Positions 8,657-19,000 of a stretch of 21,877 nucleotides of DNA are shown here, piece by piece. The notes under the pieces were generated by a model that saw only the letters and a program-made list of their open reading frames with translations, did no database searches and was not told where the DNA came from. How positions within the stretch are numbered: position 1 is the stretch's first letter; every line of letters starts with the position of its first letter. The translations under genes and the position numbers were made by a program. The stretch covers positions 1 through 21,877 of the forward strand of contig JABYQS010000458.1 of NCBI GenBank assembly GCA_022592435.1. The letters run 5' to 3'. This DNA is from Cerioporus squamosus. Lineage: Eukaryota; Basidiomycota; Agaricomycetes; Polyporales; Polyporaceae.

Positions 8657-10540
8657 GGGCTGCTCAATTCTTCTGGACGCTGGACGCTGGACGCTCTCAG
8701 AGCCTTTTGATGGTTTTATAAAGCGATACGAGCCGACGACTCGGCAAGGCGGCGAGTATACCTGCTTTCTTCGCTGCAGCCTCGACGGAAAGCTGTATAG
8801 CACCTCGTAGGAAACGCCGGAAGATGCAGAAAAAAGGCTGCATTTCGTGAATCCTTCCTCGCTATTCCCTGCATGATTCAGCAGGGCGTGAAACCCACGG
8901 GAAGAGGGTGTTCTGCGAGGGATTTTGGGAGCGCCCGTTAGGGAGGAGGAGGAGCTCGGCATCACAGAATCGGCGCTGAAGTTGTAAGCGCAGCGATTAT
9001 TCGGCCGCAAGTAATGTCATATAATCCATCATTATTCTCACACGGCCCTGTAAGTAATTGGCAAGGCATAACAATTATTGGGCGGTCATTGTAACCGTCG
9101 GAAATCTTGCGCTCATTGCTTGCTCATTGTATGCCCGTTGCCTTCACCTCCCATAACTCTTACCGCGTTCTTGCAGCCAGCCGTATCTTGCGCTTCCTTG
9201 CGACATACATGCGACATCCTTCGAGGCCGCGCGCTCTATCTGTTGTGTCACCGGGCCAGGGCGATGAGAACTGTATAGTTCCTCGGCGGGGTTCGAATCA
9301 CCATGGTATGTCGTCGTCGCTCCATCGTCGTCTTCGCACTGCACCCTCTAACTCTCCCCTCATCCTCAAGTTCTCTGCGGTCACCCTGTCAAGCACTGCA
9401 AGCACTTCAAGCTCCTCCATCGCTTCTCAACATCAGTAAAGTGCAAAAAGTCTGAGAACTCTGAGAGTTCTTCCACAGACGTCCTCAGAGGTCAGAAATG
9501 TCAGACCTCAGAGGCCCCTTCCAAAACATAATAATATTCATTTTCCACCATGGTGAAGCATGGCTCTGAGGTCTGTTGACCTCTGTGAACTCTGAATTTG
9601 AATTTAAGAGTTCTCAGAGCTCTCAGACTTTTCACACTTTACTGATGAAGCTCCTCCATTGCCTGAACTCGGGAGACTCTCCAAGAGGAGTCATCCTTAC
9701 ACGTCCGGCTGGCTGGATCAAGTGAAGACTGGCACTACGTCTCGAGTCGCTCGGTTTCTGTCTTGCTCTGGAGCCTCTCGGTATCGCTCACGCCCGACTT
9801 GTACTGGCTCTTGTTGCTGTCTCGTCGATCTCATCTGCTAGTCTGGTTCATCTTGTTGGCTTCCGACTGAGTAGGACTGTGGGTTCTTCATCTTGCTGTG
9901 CCCATCGTTACGGCCGTCCGCGGTTACACGTCCTTGTGCCGAAGTTGTAGCGCTCTTCCCTGTGCCTCAACAGCGTGCTTGTCCTCGTCTTTGTAGTCCC
10001 TTGTCTATTGCCCGCCGCCCATTGCAACAACGCATGGGGCCTCGCCTCGTCATCGTCTCCTGTTCCCCTCCGGTTGCCCTCATCCACTTGCACTCGGTGT
10101 ACTAGTAGTGCTAGTGCATGTACCACTAGATAGCTACTCAATATCATCCATCTATCATTGCTCATGCATGGTGCCATGTGCAACTGCTCGATTAGAAGCT
10201 ATATGGGCATATTTAGACCGCTCCCAAGCCGCTGCAATGAGTCCTAGCTCGCCAATAGTGAGATTATGGCTGATTATTGCGCAACTTGCCACCTCATTGT
10301 ATTTCACTTGCAAGCTATGCGCTTGGAGGATAGCTACCTTATAAGGCCTTGCGTATACCCAATTATTACATCGATTCTAATGCCATTGGAATGAATTGCA
10401 ACTGGTTGTAACAGGTATTTAATCCGCTCTAATCTCCAGGCCAAATCTGTGATGTCGGCTACTGTCGCTTGTGGCCATCACCTGCATCAACAAGCTCTCA
10501 GTGCGTCCAGCGTCCAGCGTCCAGAAGAATTGAGCAGCCC
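8657..10540. mobile_element. Non-autonomous DNA transposon with 38-bp perfect TIRs and TA duplication
   Basis: The ends 8657-8694 and 10503-10540 are perfect 38-bp inverted repeats. They begin GGGCTGCTCAATTCTTCTGG and include three copies of a TGGACGC heptamer. Both ends are flanked by TA (8655-8656 and 10541-10542), as expected of a cut-and-paste element with a TA target duplication (Tc1/mariner-like or another TA-specific superfamily). Weaker similarity runs some 20 bp further inward. The 1884 bp inside hold only short frames without transposase motifs, so the element must have been moved by a transposase encoded elsewhere. It carries a second, nested element at 9431-9647. The perfect ends suggest a fairly recent insertion. 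Confidence 0.88.
9431..9647. mobile_element. Nested 217-bp MITE-like foldback element
   Basis: Terminal inverted repeats of 41 bp (9431-9471 and 9607-9647) match at 36 of 41 positions and start CATCAGTAAAGTG. The interior repeats the words CTCTGAGG, CAGAGGTC and GACCTCTG in both orientations, so the whole piece can fold into a long hairpin. It has no coding capacity. A 15-bp direct repeat AAGCTCCTCCATYGC flanks it (9409-9423 and 9648-9662; the left copy is 7 bp away), which may be a target duplication. It lies inside the larger TIR element and so inserted later or travelled with it. Confidence 0.82.
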
Positions 10541-10573
10541 TAATCAGTTGGCCATGGCCATGGATTTAAGTAA

Positions 10574-11395
10574 TGCGGGATCTGGCGCCCGTGCCCATGT
10601 ACGCCCTCTCTTTCTCCGAACCTTCGATTCCCTGACCGCGTCGACAAGTTATGGGAGCTCGTCCGTGAAGCAGAGAGGCCACGATGGCTGGAACTCCAGC
10701 GCGTGGTATGATCGTTCCAGTCTCCTCATCGCTGAAACTGATACATAGAGCGCTGTTCAGGTGAATAAACGTGATCACGATCTTTGCCTCCTGTGTGGCA
10801 GAACGATCTGGAACGGACTGGCCGCGGATTGTGTCAACTATGCGTGCCAACCAAGGACAGCGCGTCCTTTCGGTGGGCGTATATTCCAGCGCTCCATATT
10901 AGAGCCCAACGAGGTGCGTTCGATGTGCACACTCACCATACTGCGCAATGAGCTAACATCATGACACGGACAAGCCCAAGACGGTAAACGAACTTGAACG
11001 CTCCTACTTCACGCTGCGACCCTACCTACAGTGATCTGAACGAGACCTCGTTGGACATCCTGAGCCCCCGCAATACTCTGATGCTGCACGACCCGGCGAT
11101 CCAGGCCTTTTCTCATCTCATGTGGGGTCTGAAAGCCACCAGCGTATGCTGTCATGTCTCGCTGCATTCGAGGTATCGCTCACGCGCGATCACAGCGACC
11201 AGACCACTATCGTGTGATTATGTTTGCTCCCGACCTCGGGACAAACTATTCGACCATCGTCGTGCACGAACCGCGCAACAAACATCCGGAAGATGGTCAC
11301 CCAGAAGAGGTCCTCGAGCTTCCTAGTCCCGAACTCCTGCGCACGCACGTCATGTTTGGGACGATCCTCGAATACAGCGGCTGTCGCGACTCCTT
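10574..11395 (+). pseudogene. 3' part of an HNH-nuclease-like gene (degenerate)
   Basis: Exon-like blocks run in order. 10574-10705 gives RVDKLWELVREAERPRWLEL. After a 55-nt GT...AG intron, 10761-10913 gives VNKRDHDLCLLCGRT and RIFQRSILEPNE. After another intron, 10975-11143 gives VNELERSYFTLRPY and LDILSPRNTLMLHDPA. After a 52-nt intron, 11196-11395 gives HYRVIMFAPDLG and LPSPELLRTHVMFGTILEYSG. The order RD-x-x-C-L-x-x-G, IF-x-RS, SPxNxLxL and a closing LLxxH helix is that of the basidiomycete HNH-type proteins. The usual His of the A-H-I-F motif appears as Arg. At least one frame change occurs near 11025, and the end runs into unrelated F-box-like DNA. It has probably lost activity. Confidence 0.58.
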
Positions 11396-11399
11396 GATG

Positions 11400-11512
11400 C
11401 GGCCTACAGCTATTTCCAAAACAAGTGGCCGGGCGCCATTTGCGCACTGCACTTTTTGCACGAATAATTCGAGAAATTCCTGAAATTGTGCTGGCCTCGC
11501 GAGCATACGCAT
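11400..11512 (-). pseudogene. Short F-box-like fragment
   Basis: The minus strand reads FQEFLELFVQKVQC then ARPLVLEIAV. This resembles the plus-strand remnant at 11720-12178 both in protein (EFLQFLASKLQA, LVLEMAV) and in DNA, through the 27-nt inverted repeat. It replaces the expected 3' end of the HNH-like pseudogene. The family call is tentative. Confidence 0.3.
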
Positions 11513-12016
11513 TCAATTATCTAAGCTTCTAAGGGGCCGCGTGGGTCTGTCGGTGAGTTTGCGAGACCCTACGAGACAGCGAGAGGGCAGAAAGCCAGCG
11601 ACGCTGCTCGGTGCTGCGAGTCGGTCATTCGGCGCCTATAGTCTCCGGTGACGGTCGTCGTCTACAATCAAGGATTCCCCTTCTCGAGGCATAGAGAGCA
11701 TCGGAACTGATAGATAATCAATTCAATAATACCCCACATGACTTTGAGGAGCGACGGTGTAGAAGGGCACTTGTTTTTAACCTCAGAGCTATTCAACATC
11801 TGGATGTGACCTGGCGCATCTAGCCGGCTACAGCGCACTCCTACACACCCCAAGATACTCACACAGACTGACGATTGTCTGTTCAGTCCTCCAGTATTGT
11901 AATGAGGACCCGTAGGGGCGTATTCAGAGCTCACACGAATTTCTTCAATTTCTCGCGTCGAAATTGCAAGCGCGTCAGTCGGAGTCGCGCGGCCACTTGT
12001 TTTGGAAATGGCTGTA
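11405..12016. repeat. 27-nt inverted repeat pair (11405-11431 / 11990-12016)
   Basis: The two arms match at 26 of 27 positions in opposite orientation (shared core GGCCACTTGTTTTGGAAAT). Weaker similarity extends to the side that codes for EFL-x-x-(L/F). The pair marks two related gene fragments in opposite directions, 558 bp apart, rather than transposon ends. Confidence 0.75.
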
Positions 12017-12178
12017 ACGGGACCCCCAATCGACCCGATGGCGACTCTCGAGGAAAACTATCCGCGCAGCGTCTCTCTCGTATGCGCAGTGTCTCAGGGC
12101 TCCGTCAACACATAACCAAGTTAGCTCGGAACTCAGGGAGTTCGTCTTGATTCCTTCACTTGACGAGTACCCGAGTAA
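11720..12178 (+). pseudogene. F-box/LRR-type protein remnant
   Basis: Broken plus-strand frames give LVFNLRAIQHLDVTWRI (about 11757-11822), SHEFLQFLASKLQARQSESR (about 11931-11990), ARPLVLEMAVTG with ATLEENYPRSVSLVCAVSQG (about 11987-12100) and SSELREFVLIPSLDEYPSK ending in TAG (about 12120-12180). The leucine spacing and order look like basidiomycete F-box proteins with a variable LRR region. Stops and frame changes separate the pieces, so it is a pseudogene if the family call is right. No F-box motif itself is seen. Confidence 0.38.
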
Positions 12179-12179
12179 G

Positions 12180-13138
12180 TAGTAGGAGGTTGTCTTCGCT
12201 GGCATATACTCAAGGTGTCGTCTCCGATCCATGTCTGGGACCGCTGTTTGTGGTGCGCTGCCCCCTCGCTTTCGTGACTGTCGATTGTTCTCTCTTCACC
12301 ATTGCATGTGCTCTCAAGCTCTGTTGTATGTCTAGGCCGTAGTTAGCATGGCACGCCATGTTTGGCTGTCTGATGTGTTCACTGTATCAATACGATGAGC
12401 GGACTAGGACAATACCGCGTGGTGGTTTGCCGTGCGAGTCTGACAGTGTGCGTCGTTGCATTGAGCACCATAGTTCTCGCAACACAAGCCGTCAACGCTG
12501 CATCAGAGAATCCTCCCCCTGCGAATGCGCGCAGCAGTACGCAGTTACGTTATTGATGAGATGAGGCGCGGAAGGACAAAGCCTGTCTCCTTTGAATGTT
12601 TGCCTCCGACGTCCAAGGTGTTCCAAAGTCCGAAGAAGCAGCTGATACCGCAAGAGATTGATCGAAATGGGCACAATATTCTCGCATGAGCAATCTCGGA
12701 GGAGCTACTCAATTGCAGGAGGAGCAGACACATCTGTGAAGGAGGGTATCCTAGACGTGCAGCTTTCAAAACTCGGCATATGCGGAGGGAGGTTAAGGAT
12801 GACTATGACTGCATATGTATCGCTATGAACAGTATCGTAAAGTCGTAAGAGACAGTCAAGCACCCACCCAACGCTGTCATGTACCAGAGGGGGGAAGGGC
12901 ATCAACAACCGAACGGTTCGAGCTCGAGAGACTCCTGATCATGAATGCATGAAGGAAACAAAATAACGCCAGACCGGGAATGGTTTGCGACTGCGACTAA
13001 GTAATTACGTAGGATCGAAGATGAGGTATGCAACGGATCGACCAGACAGGAATGAATACCATTACCGATAACATGACATTGACACCACCACCTCGCCTCG
13101 TCCCCCTGCCCCCTTCAGGTCGTGCAGGTAGGGCCGCT
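12180..13138. other. Intergenic region, nothing recognised
   Basis: Only short frames without motifs are found on either strand. There is no clear repeat, transposon end or RNA gene. The right edge contains the 3' flank of the DUF2433 gene. Confidence 0.5.
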
Positions 13139-15431
13139 TCAAGACTCGGAGGACGGCGCGTCGCCGTTCGCGCGTGGAGGGCCTCCACCGCGCATCAGAC
13201 CAGCGGAGGCGAACCCACGGGCTGCGAAGCCGCCGCGACCACGACCGCCGCGACCGGCAAAGCCCCCTCTGGGACCGTTCTCGCTACCGCGCGACTCCTT
13301 GTCCGTCGCTTGTTTGAGCTCAGCAGGAGCATCATTGAGTTTCTAGGCTACGTTCAGCAAGATAGAGACCCGGATTGGGGGACAAACTTACTTCGCCGTT
13401 CTTGGTCAGCCCTGCCTTCATCGCCTCCTCGTCACCAAACTCAACGTAGCACATCTTCTGATTACGGCCTGCAAAGTTCGCCGGGTAGTTGATACGCGTG
13501 ATCTGAGCATGCACAAGTCAGTATCGTGGCGGCTGACCATGTAGCGCGCAGAACTCACCCCTTCCTTTGCATCCCCGAAGAAGTCCCTGACCTGCTGCTC
13601 GTTTGCAGGGTTGGTCATGCGCATGAATATCGTCCATGGGTTCCGTGGCGGACGCTTCGACGTAGGAGTTCTTGCACCCGTGCTCTCCGTCGCGGGAGAA
13701 GTCACGCCGTCGTCCGTTCTTGGCTCGTTACTTGACGCAGCTGCGGTCGTCGAAACTTCGGGCGTGGCTTTGCCAGACTTCGATACGGGGCTGCTGAGGT
13801 CAACCTCCAGTCTTGAGCCAGGTGCTGGTGAGGCAGCTCCCTCCTTCGTCCCAGCGGCAGCAGCCTCACGTTCCGCACGTTCCTGCTGCTTGCGCTCCTT
13901 CTTCCTCTCTCGTTTCGCCCGTTCCTTCTCTGCCTTGTCCATTGCACCCTGGGACTGGGCGCCGTTAAGCTTCGGCGTCTCCCGGCCAGAACCGGCTGAA
14001 GGTGGTGGTGGAGTGGAGGGTTTCGACTTCGAGCCGGTGAGATGAGGAGGCAGGGGCTTCTCGGCCGCGACAGGTGTTGCCGCAGCACCGGTACCAGTGC
14101 CCTTGGGAGTAGCGGCAGCACCGCTGTTCGCGCCTTGCGTAGGAAGAGCGGACGTCGCAGAGTTGGGGGTGGCACCGACAGTGGAGGGCGTGATGGTCCG
14201 GCGATACGCGTAGTTGAAGCCTTGGCTCTTCAACTCAGCGCTCACCCGGCCATCCTTGATGTCGAGGATGAGGGAACCATACGCCGCGTCGCACAGATTC
14301 CAGTTCCAGCAGTTCTTCCAGGCGGGGTCTTCACCGTGCGGTTGACCAGTGGGACCCAGTTGGTTCGGTGGCGGCGGTATCCGCTCAACCACAGAAAGCG
14401 CCTTGTCCAAGAGAACGCGCTGGTGGTCGTCGATGACCGCGTCCACCTGAGACTTCACGCTCTCCCAGACCTTGTCGAACGCCTCCTTGCCGACGATGAT
14501 CTTGTGCCGCAGACCTTCGAAGTCGGCCTGTACGCTGAATTCGTTGTAGGACGACGCGTAACGGAAGTGGAGACCGGCCGACAAAGTGAGGTCTGCCTTG
14601 AGCACGAACGCGAGTTGACTCATGATGCCCTCCCGACCGGGACTCGCGTGCGTCACAAGCAGGCGGGTCTCCGTGGGATCGAACACGCGCTGAGCGGTAT
14701 CCACGAGCTCACCAATCTGCAATGCCGTTGTCCACATCGTCCCCTGTCCGCCCGCGATGGTGGCATTCCCGTCGCCATTGTCGAACATCTTGTGTGGCAC
14801 AAGCGCGCCTCCAAGACCCAGCAGCCGCAGCTTGACGCCGCCGAGGTCAAGACAGCGCGTAGTGGCCTCGTCGAGAACGTGCAGGTTTTCGACGTCGTAC
14901 TCGCCCGCCCGGAACTTCTCCAGAACAATCACATCCTCGCATGCACCCCAGACGGTGTACACGGGGACCTTGAGCTTGATTTGCCCGGAGAGTAGAAGTG
15001 GGAATTCGGACAAGAGCGAGATGGTCACTGTCGATCGGATGGCAGAGGGTGGATTTTCGGGTGCAAGCAAGTGGTTCCTCTGCGCGGTGGGGATGAGCGG
15101 GGAGTACATTGTGAGGTGGCGCAGGGTGCGGTCATTGATTCTGTCGAGGCTGGATGCCTCTGCCGCAGCGTCAGCGCATGTCGCTCGTAGCACACCCATA
15201 GCACATACCAAAGAACCCAAAGTCACCGGTGTGGATGATAGCAACCGCATTTGCCTCCCGCGCGAGATCGTTGAGTGCGGAGAGGCGGCCACGGATGTCG
15301 GCTATGCACAGAAGCCTCCCGTTCGGTGTGTCGAACACTTTCGTCTGGGTGTTCACCTGGTATTGCGGGCGCGGGTTCGGGGAGGTGGCTTGGCGAGTAG
15401 AGGTCGATGCTGGGCGAGACAGAGACTGCAT
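13139..15431 (-). CDS. DUF2433 metallophosphoesterase-like protein with C-terminal RRM-like and RGG segments
   Basis: Four exons: 15431-15209, 15159-13559, 13502-13392 and 13342-13139; introns of 49, 56 and 49 nt; all phases agree, 712 aa. Residues 36-260 look like a calcineurin-type phosphoesterase fold: CIADIRGRL (D45, with Arg where the family has His), HTGDFGFF (G69-D70), VYTVWGACED (the GNxE position, 144-150) and LLVTHASPGREG (H245). This fits fungal DUF2433 proteins, whose biochemical role I do not know. A Pro/Ala/Ser-rich linker and a Lys/Glu/Arg-rich coil precede NPWTIFMRMTNPANEQQVRDF and QKMCYVEFGDEEAMKAG, a short RRM-like fold spanning two introns. The tail is RGG-type (GGFAGRGGRGRGGF). 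The combination suggests an RNA-linked function. It is divergent with MED13. Confidence 0.93.
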
Positions 15432-16033
15432 TTTGGAGAAATGACGAGGACGAGGTGGACGTCGCAGTACAAGTCGCGGCGGTTCATCAAATTGTGGTCG
15501 ACATGTCCTTTTCGGGACTTAATCTCCACCACGGAAGCATTTGAAGGTGTGAAGTGCCGCGTATGTTATCTTTTTATTATTATTAATATTAACTGCTTAT
15601 GTATGCAGTTGGGTATATTAACTATTAACATATTAGTCCAATATCAGTAAATAATAATTACGAGCCCGGGTTATATTCCTGCGATCGACCTGCAACGCTT
15701 CTGCGACCACAGAAAAATACCAGAAACTGAGTGTGGCATTCCCGAGCATGATAAGAGACAATACCGCATGGTCCGGAGGAGAAAGCGAGCGTGAAGTGCG
15801 CAAGGAACAATCAGGCTGTCCAGTGTCCCCGACATCGGAAACGTCCGCACGGCTTCGGGCACGCAAGCGGAAGTGCGTCCGAACGCCTAGGAACGCCTGT
15901 TGTCGTCTCGCCACTATGTGCTAGCTTGCGTGGTTCACTGCCGAGCTCGTCGCTGCAACTAGCACGCCGATACTGTCACTGACACCGTGCAAGACTCGGA
16001 CATCCCTACTCCGCTCATGCCATACACCCTGCT
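15432..16033. promoter_or_regulatory. Shared divergent intergenic region of the DUF2433 and MED13 genes, with AT-rich core
   Basis: The two start codons face away from each other over 602 bp. The stretch 15560-15660 is strongly AT-rich (TTATTATTATTAATATTAAC), unlike the rest of the window. It contains a CCAAT pentamer (within GTCCAATATC near 15634) and a short hairpin AACTGC...GCAGTT at about 15591-15610. A nucleosome-poor two-way promoter is likely; an old AT-rich insertion is the alternative. Confidence 0.45.
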
Positions 16034-19000
16034 ATGGCGGCCAAGGCTCAGCAAACCGCACAAGACAACACAGGCTCGTTTGTCCTGTCGCAGACACCCC
16101 TGTCGATATCCCTAGCTTCATCTATCCTCGCATCGACCATTTCTCTCCCAGAACACCCTCTGATTGTCTATTCGGTGTTCACATGCCAAACCCCCTCTGC
16201 GGACGTCCTTGAACAACTGGATGTGGCCCGGAAAGCGATCATAGCCCGGAACCAGGGCATGTCCTTGGTGGACTCCCTTATTCCGGTGGTGCATGTACTC
16301 AAGGACGCTTCCGCGCTGTATGTATTTGCCCTGGGGTCCACGAAACGACAGCTACCTGCGCATGACGCGCTCTCCTTGCTGGAGTTGGAACATATGGCAG
16401 GTGAGTCGCTATAGCTTGACTACTGCTACCGGGACACCATACATAAACCCGTAAGAATGGGCGGGTACAGCATCGCAAGGCTCGACTCCCGTTACATCCA
16501 TCTTTGCCCCTCCACTTGTCGGACCGCGGGGCATGCATGCAGCTGGGGGAGCGTGGCTGACCCGCTCTTCCCGCTCTTGAGGCCCCAGACACTGGAATGA
16601 ATCATAGGCGGGAGGCGGAGAGCGGAGATGTCCCTTCGGCGGTGCGCGTCTGACGCTTCATCGCGCACCGAACGACACTACACCTTTTCTTTCCGTTACT
16701 ACACCCGAACGGGCGCAAGCAGCGGTAGTATCGCCACTTCTGCTTGTGTCGGCATTTCCAGAAGGAGGAGATCTGCTTACTCTCCTTGGGTGTCAAGGGA
16801 TGCGGTGTTGAGCCCGTGAATTATACCCAAGCTATCCGGTCACGCATCGTTCCGTTCAGAGTGGTTAACTGACTCAAACTTCCCAGCGACGGAACGGTCT
16901 TCATTCATACCCGCTGGTATTTACCCTTGCTCAGCCGCCTGTTCAAGCAGGCTCGAGCCTTGCGGGCAGTGCTTGGACTCCGCTCGAGCACAATCTTCGC
17001 TTCCACAATCGCTGCCCCGGATACCTTTGCGTCAGCCTCTGACGCTGTTCCTCCAGGCCGTCCGTGATCGGCTCATTGACGATATCGCGGGAGCGTCGAA
17101 GTTGCAGCCTCGTGGAAGGACGGTGACTCGGATGAAAGGTGGTTTCCTCCTCGGCTCAATCCTCTTCTCTTCAGAGTGGGGTTCGGGTTGGGAGAATCAC
17201 GTACGCAGCCGCACAATGATCTACTGCCACCTCCACGTCCACATCACATTTTCGACGCGTACTTCGTCGACCGCTCGCCTGGTCATACAACCTATCATGC
17301 GACCCACATACTACCTCCCGCTCTGCTCGTCCCTCCCGCTTCCTGCCGGCGTGCCTGTCGTCTTGCTTCCTCATGGTGTCCCGGCATATTACTTGAGCAC
17401 CTACACTGGCCCTAGTGCTGCCTTGACCATGCAGTTTGACGAGGCTTTGATAGGACTGGGTGCCGGAAACTGGAAGCGCCCCACCTACCCTCGTGCATCC
17501 GCCTCAGATGCATCCTTGGATAGCCCTACCTACGTTGTCGCATGGCTAGCCGTACAGAACAAACGAGGTGAGGATAAGGGTATGCCGATCATCTGGCCGG
17601 CCAATCTATGCGTCTCATACCACACTAGCTCGCCTTCGGCCCATGCGCGCTCCTCGCTGCCATACATCCCCGAACTTCCTGCACAACTACAGGCTTCTCC
17701 CCCTCCCCCGACAGCCACCATACCCACGAGCCTGTCGTTCGCAAGCGCGGCGTCTCCTTCTGCTGATATACCCGCAAGCTCTGCTGTCTCGTCCATACCA
17801 TCCGGTGAGCGCGATCGATTGGCATCGTCCTTCAAACGGCGTGCCAGTCTCCTGCGCTCTTCTCTAACAAGCGATTCCTTACGGGCGTTCCGCACTCTCT
17901 CACTTTCACGAAAGCCATATCATCGCGACGTCAGGAAGGTTGCGACAGAGGTCAACGGCTATGTAGACTCTGTTGTCAAAGAGAGAGAGAGAGAAAGAGA
18001 GAGAATCCGGAGGGAACGACAGGAGCAAGAGATCGCTCTCGCACGAGCGAAGCTCGCCAGCACGCACCCCCGCCCCAGGTAGACCCGCCCGTACCCCTCG
18101 CAACCAACCCGGAGCCTGCACCCGCGCCGCAGCAGGAAGCACCGACTGTCATGTCAGTGACTCCGTCTGTCTCCGCTCCAGTCGAACCCATCGAACCGGA
18201 GTCTTCTCCGGCAGAGGAATCCGAGCACTCAGCCGACTCTTTGTTTTCACCTCCGGATGCTGCGATCGACCTCCCTTCGACGGAGGAAGAACCTCAGACT
18301 GCTCTGGAGGAGCCTGCAGAAGATGAGCCTGTTCTCCTCACTCAGGCTCAAACGACGCCACCTCTCCCTGACCCCGGAGTTGGCTCCTCGTCAGCGAATG
18401 ATGATATGTTCCACGCATTTGACCGCGGCTGGGGTCAGCAATCCAATGGCTACATGGACATGGATTACGAGATGGACTTCGGTATGAATCTGGACCCTCT
18501 TGGCGGGACGCGCACCGGGGGTGCAGGCGGTGGCTTCGATCTCGACGACGGCCTTCCGTTCACGGACGATGACTTCGCTTTCTTCAATGCGCCGGCCGCT
18601 CAACACGATGCTGCCGCTCCAACATATCCTCCTCCTCTAGCTCCTGTAGCTGGGATGATCTCTGCGAGTGCGCCATCATTGAGTTTGACCCCTCTGACCA
18701 CCATGGATGTGACCTTGTCCGGGCCTGGCCCTCCTTCTGCCGGTACTGCCCTTCCATCTCCCTGGCCGCCACACCTAGGGGAGCCCTTCACACCCAAGGG
18801 CAGCGTTGACATACACGGCATCTTGGATAATGCAGCGCCCCCAGAGTTGCTCCCACCTTCCCCGGCGCGAACACTGTCCTCTCATTCCGCACCTGCGACC
18901 CCAACCGTACATTTGACAGAGGTTTACCATACTGGAGATGGACGCAATCCAATCGGTATCCCTCTTGGCTTCAACGTCTTCGACCCCATCCCATTTGCCT

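Noticed and set aside
8531..9010. Minus-strand ORF of 159 aa over the left edge of the TIR element
   Set aside because: It crosses the transposon boundary, has no motif, and its first half is within non-coding element DNA.
9290..9299. GGTTCGAATC, a perfect Pol III B-box-like word that could mark a tRNA or SINE
   Set aside because: The flanking bases do not form a full T-stem, and I found no A box or acceptor stem at tRNA distance.
14042..14995. Plus-strand ORF of 317 aa
   Set aside because: It lies antisense to the conserved DUF2433 coding exon. It has an Arg-rich shadow composition and no motif.
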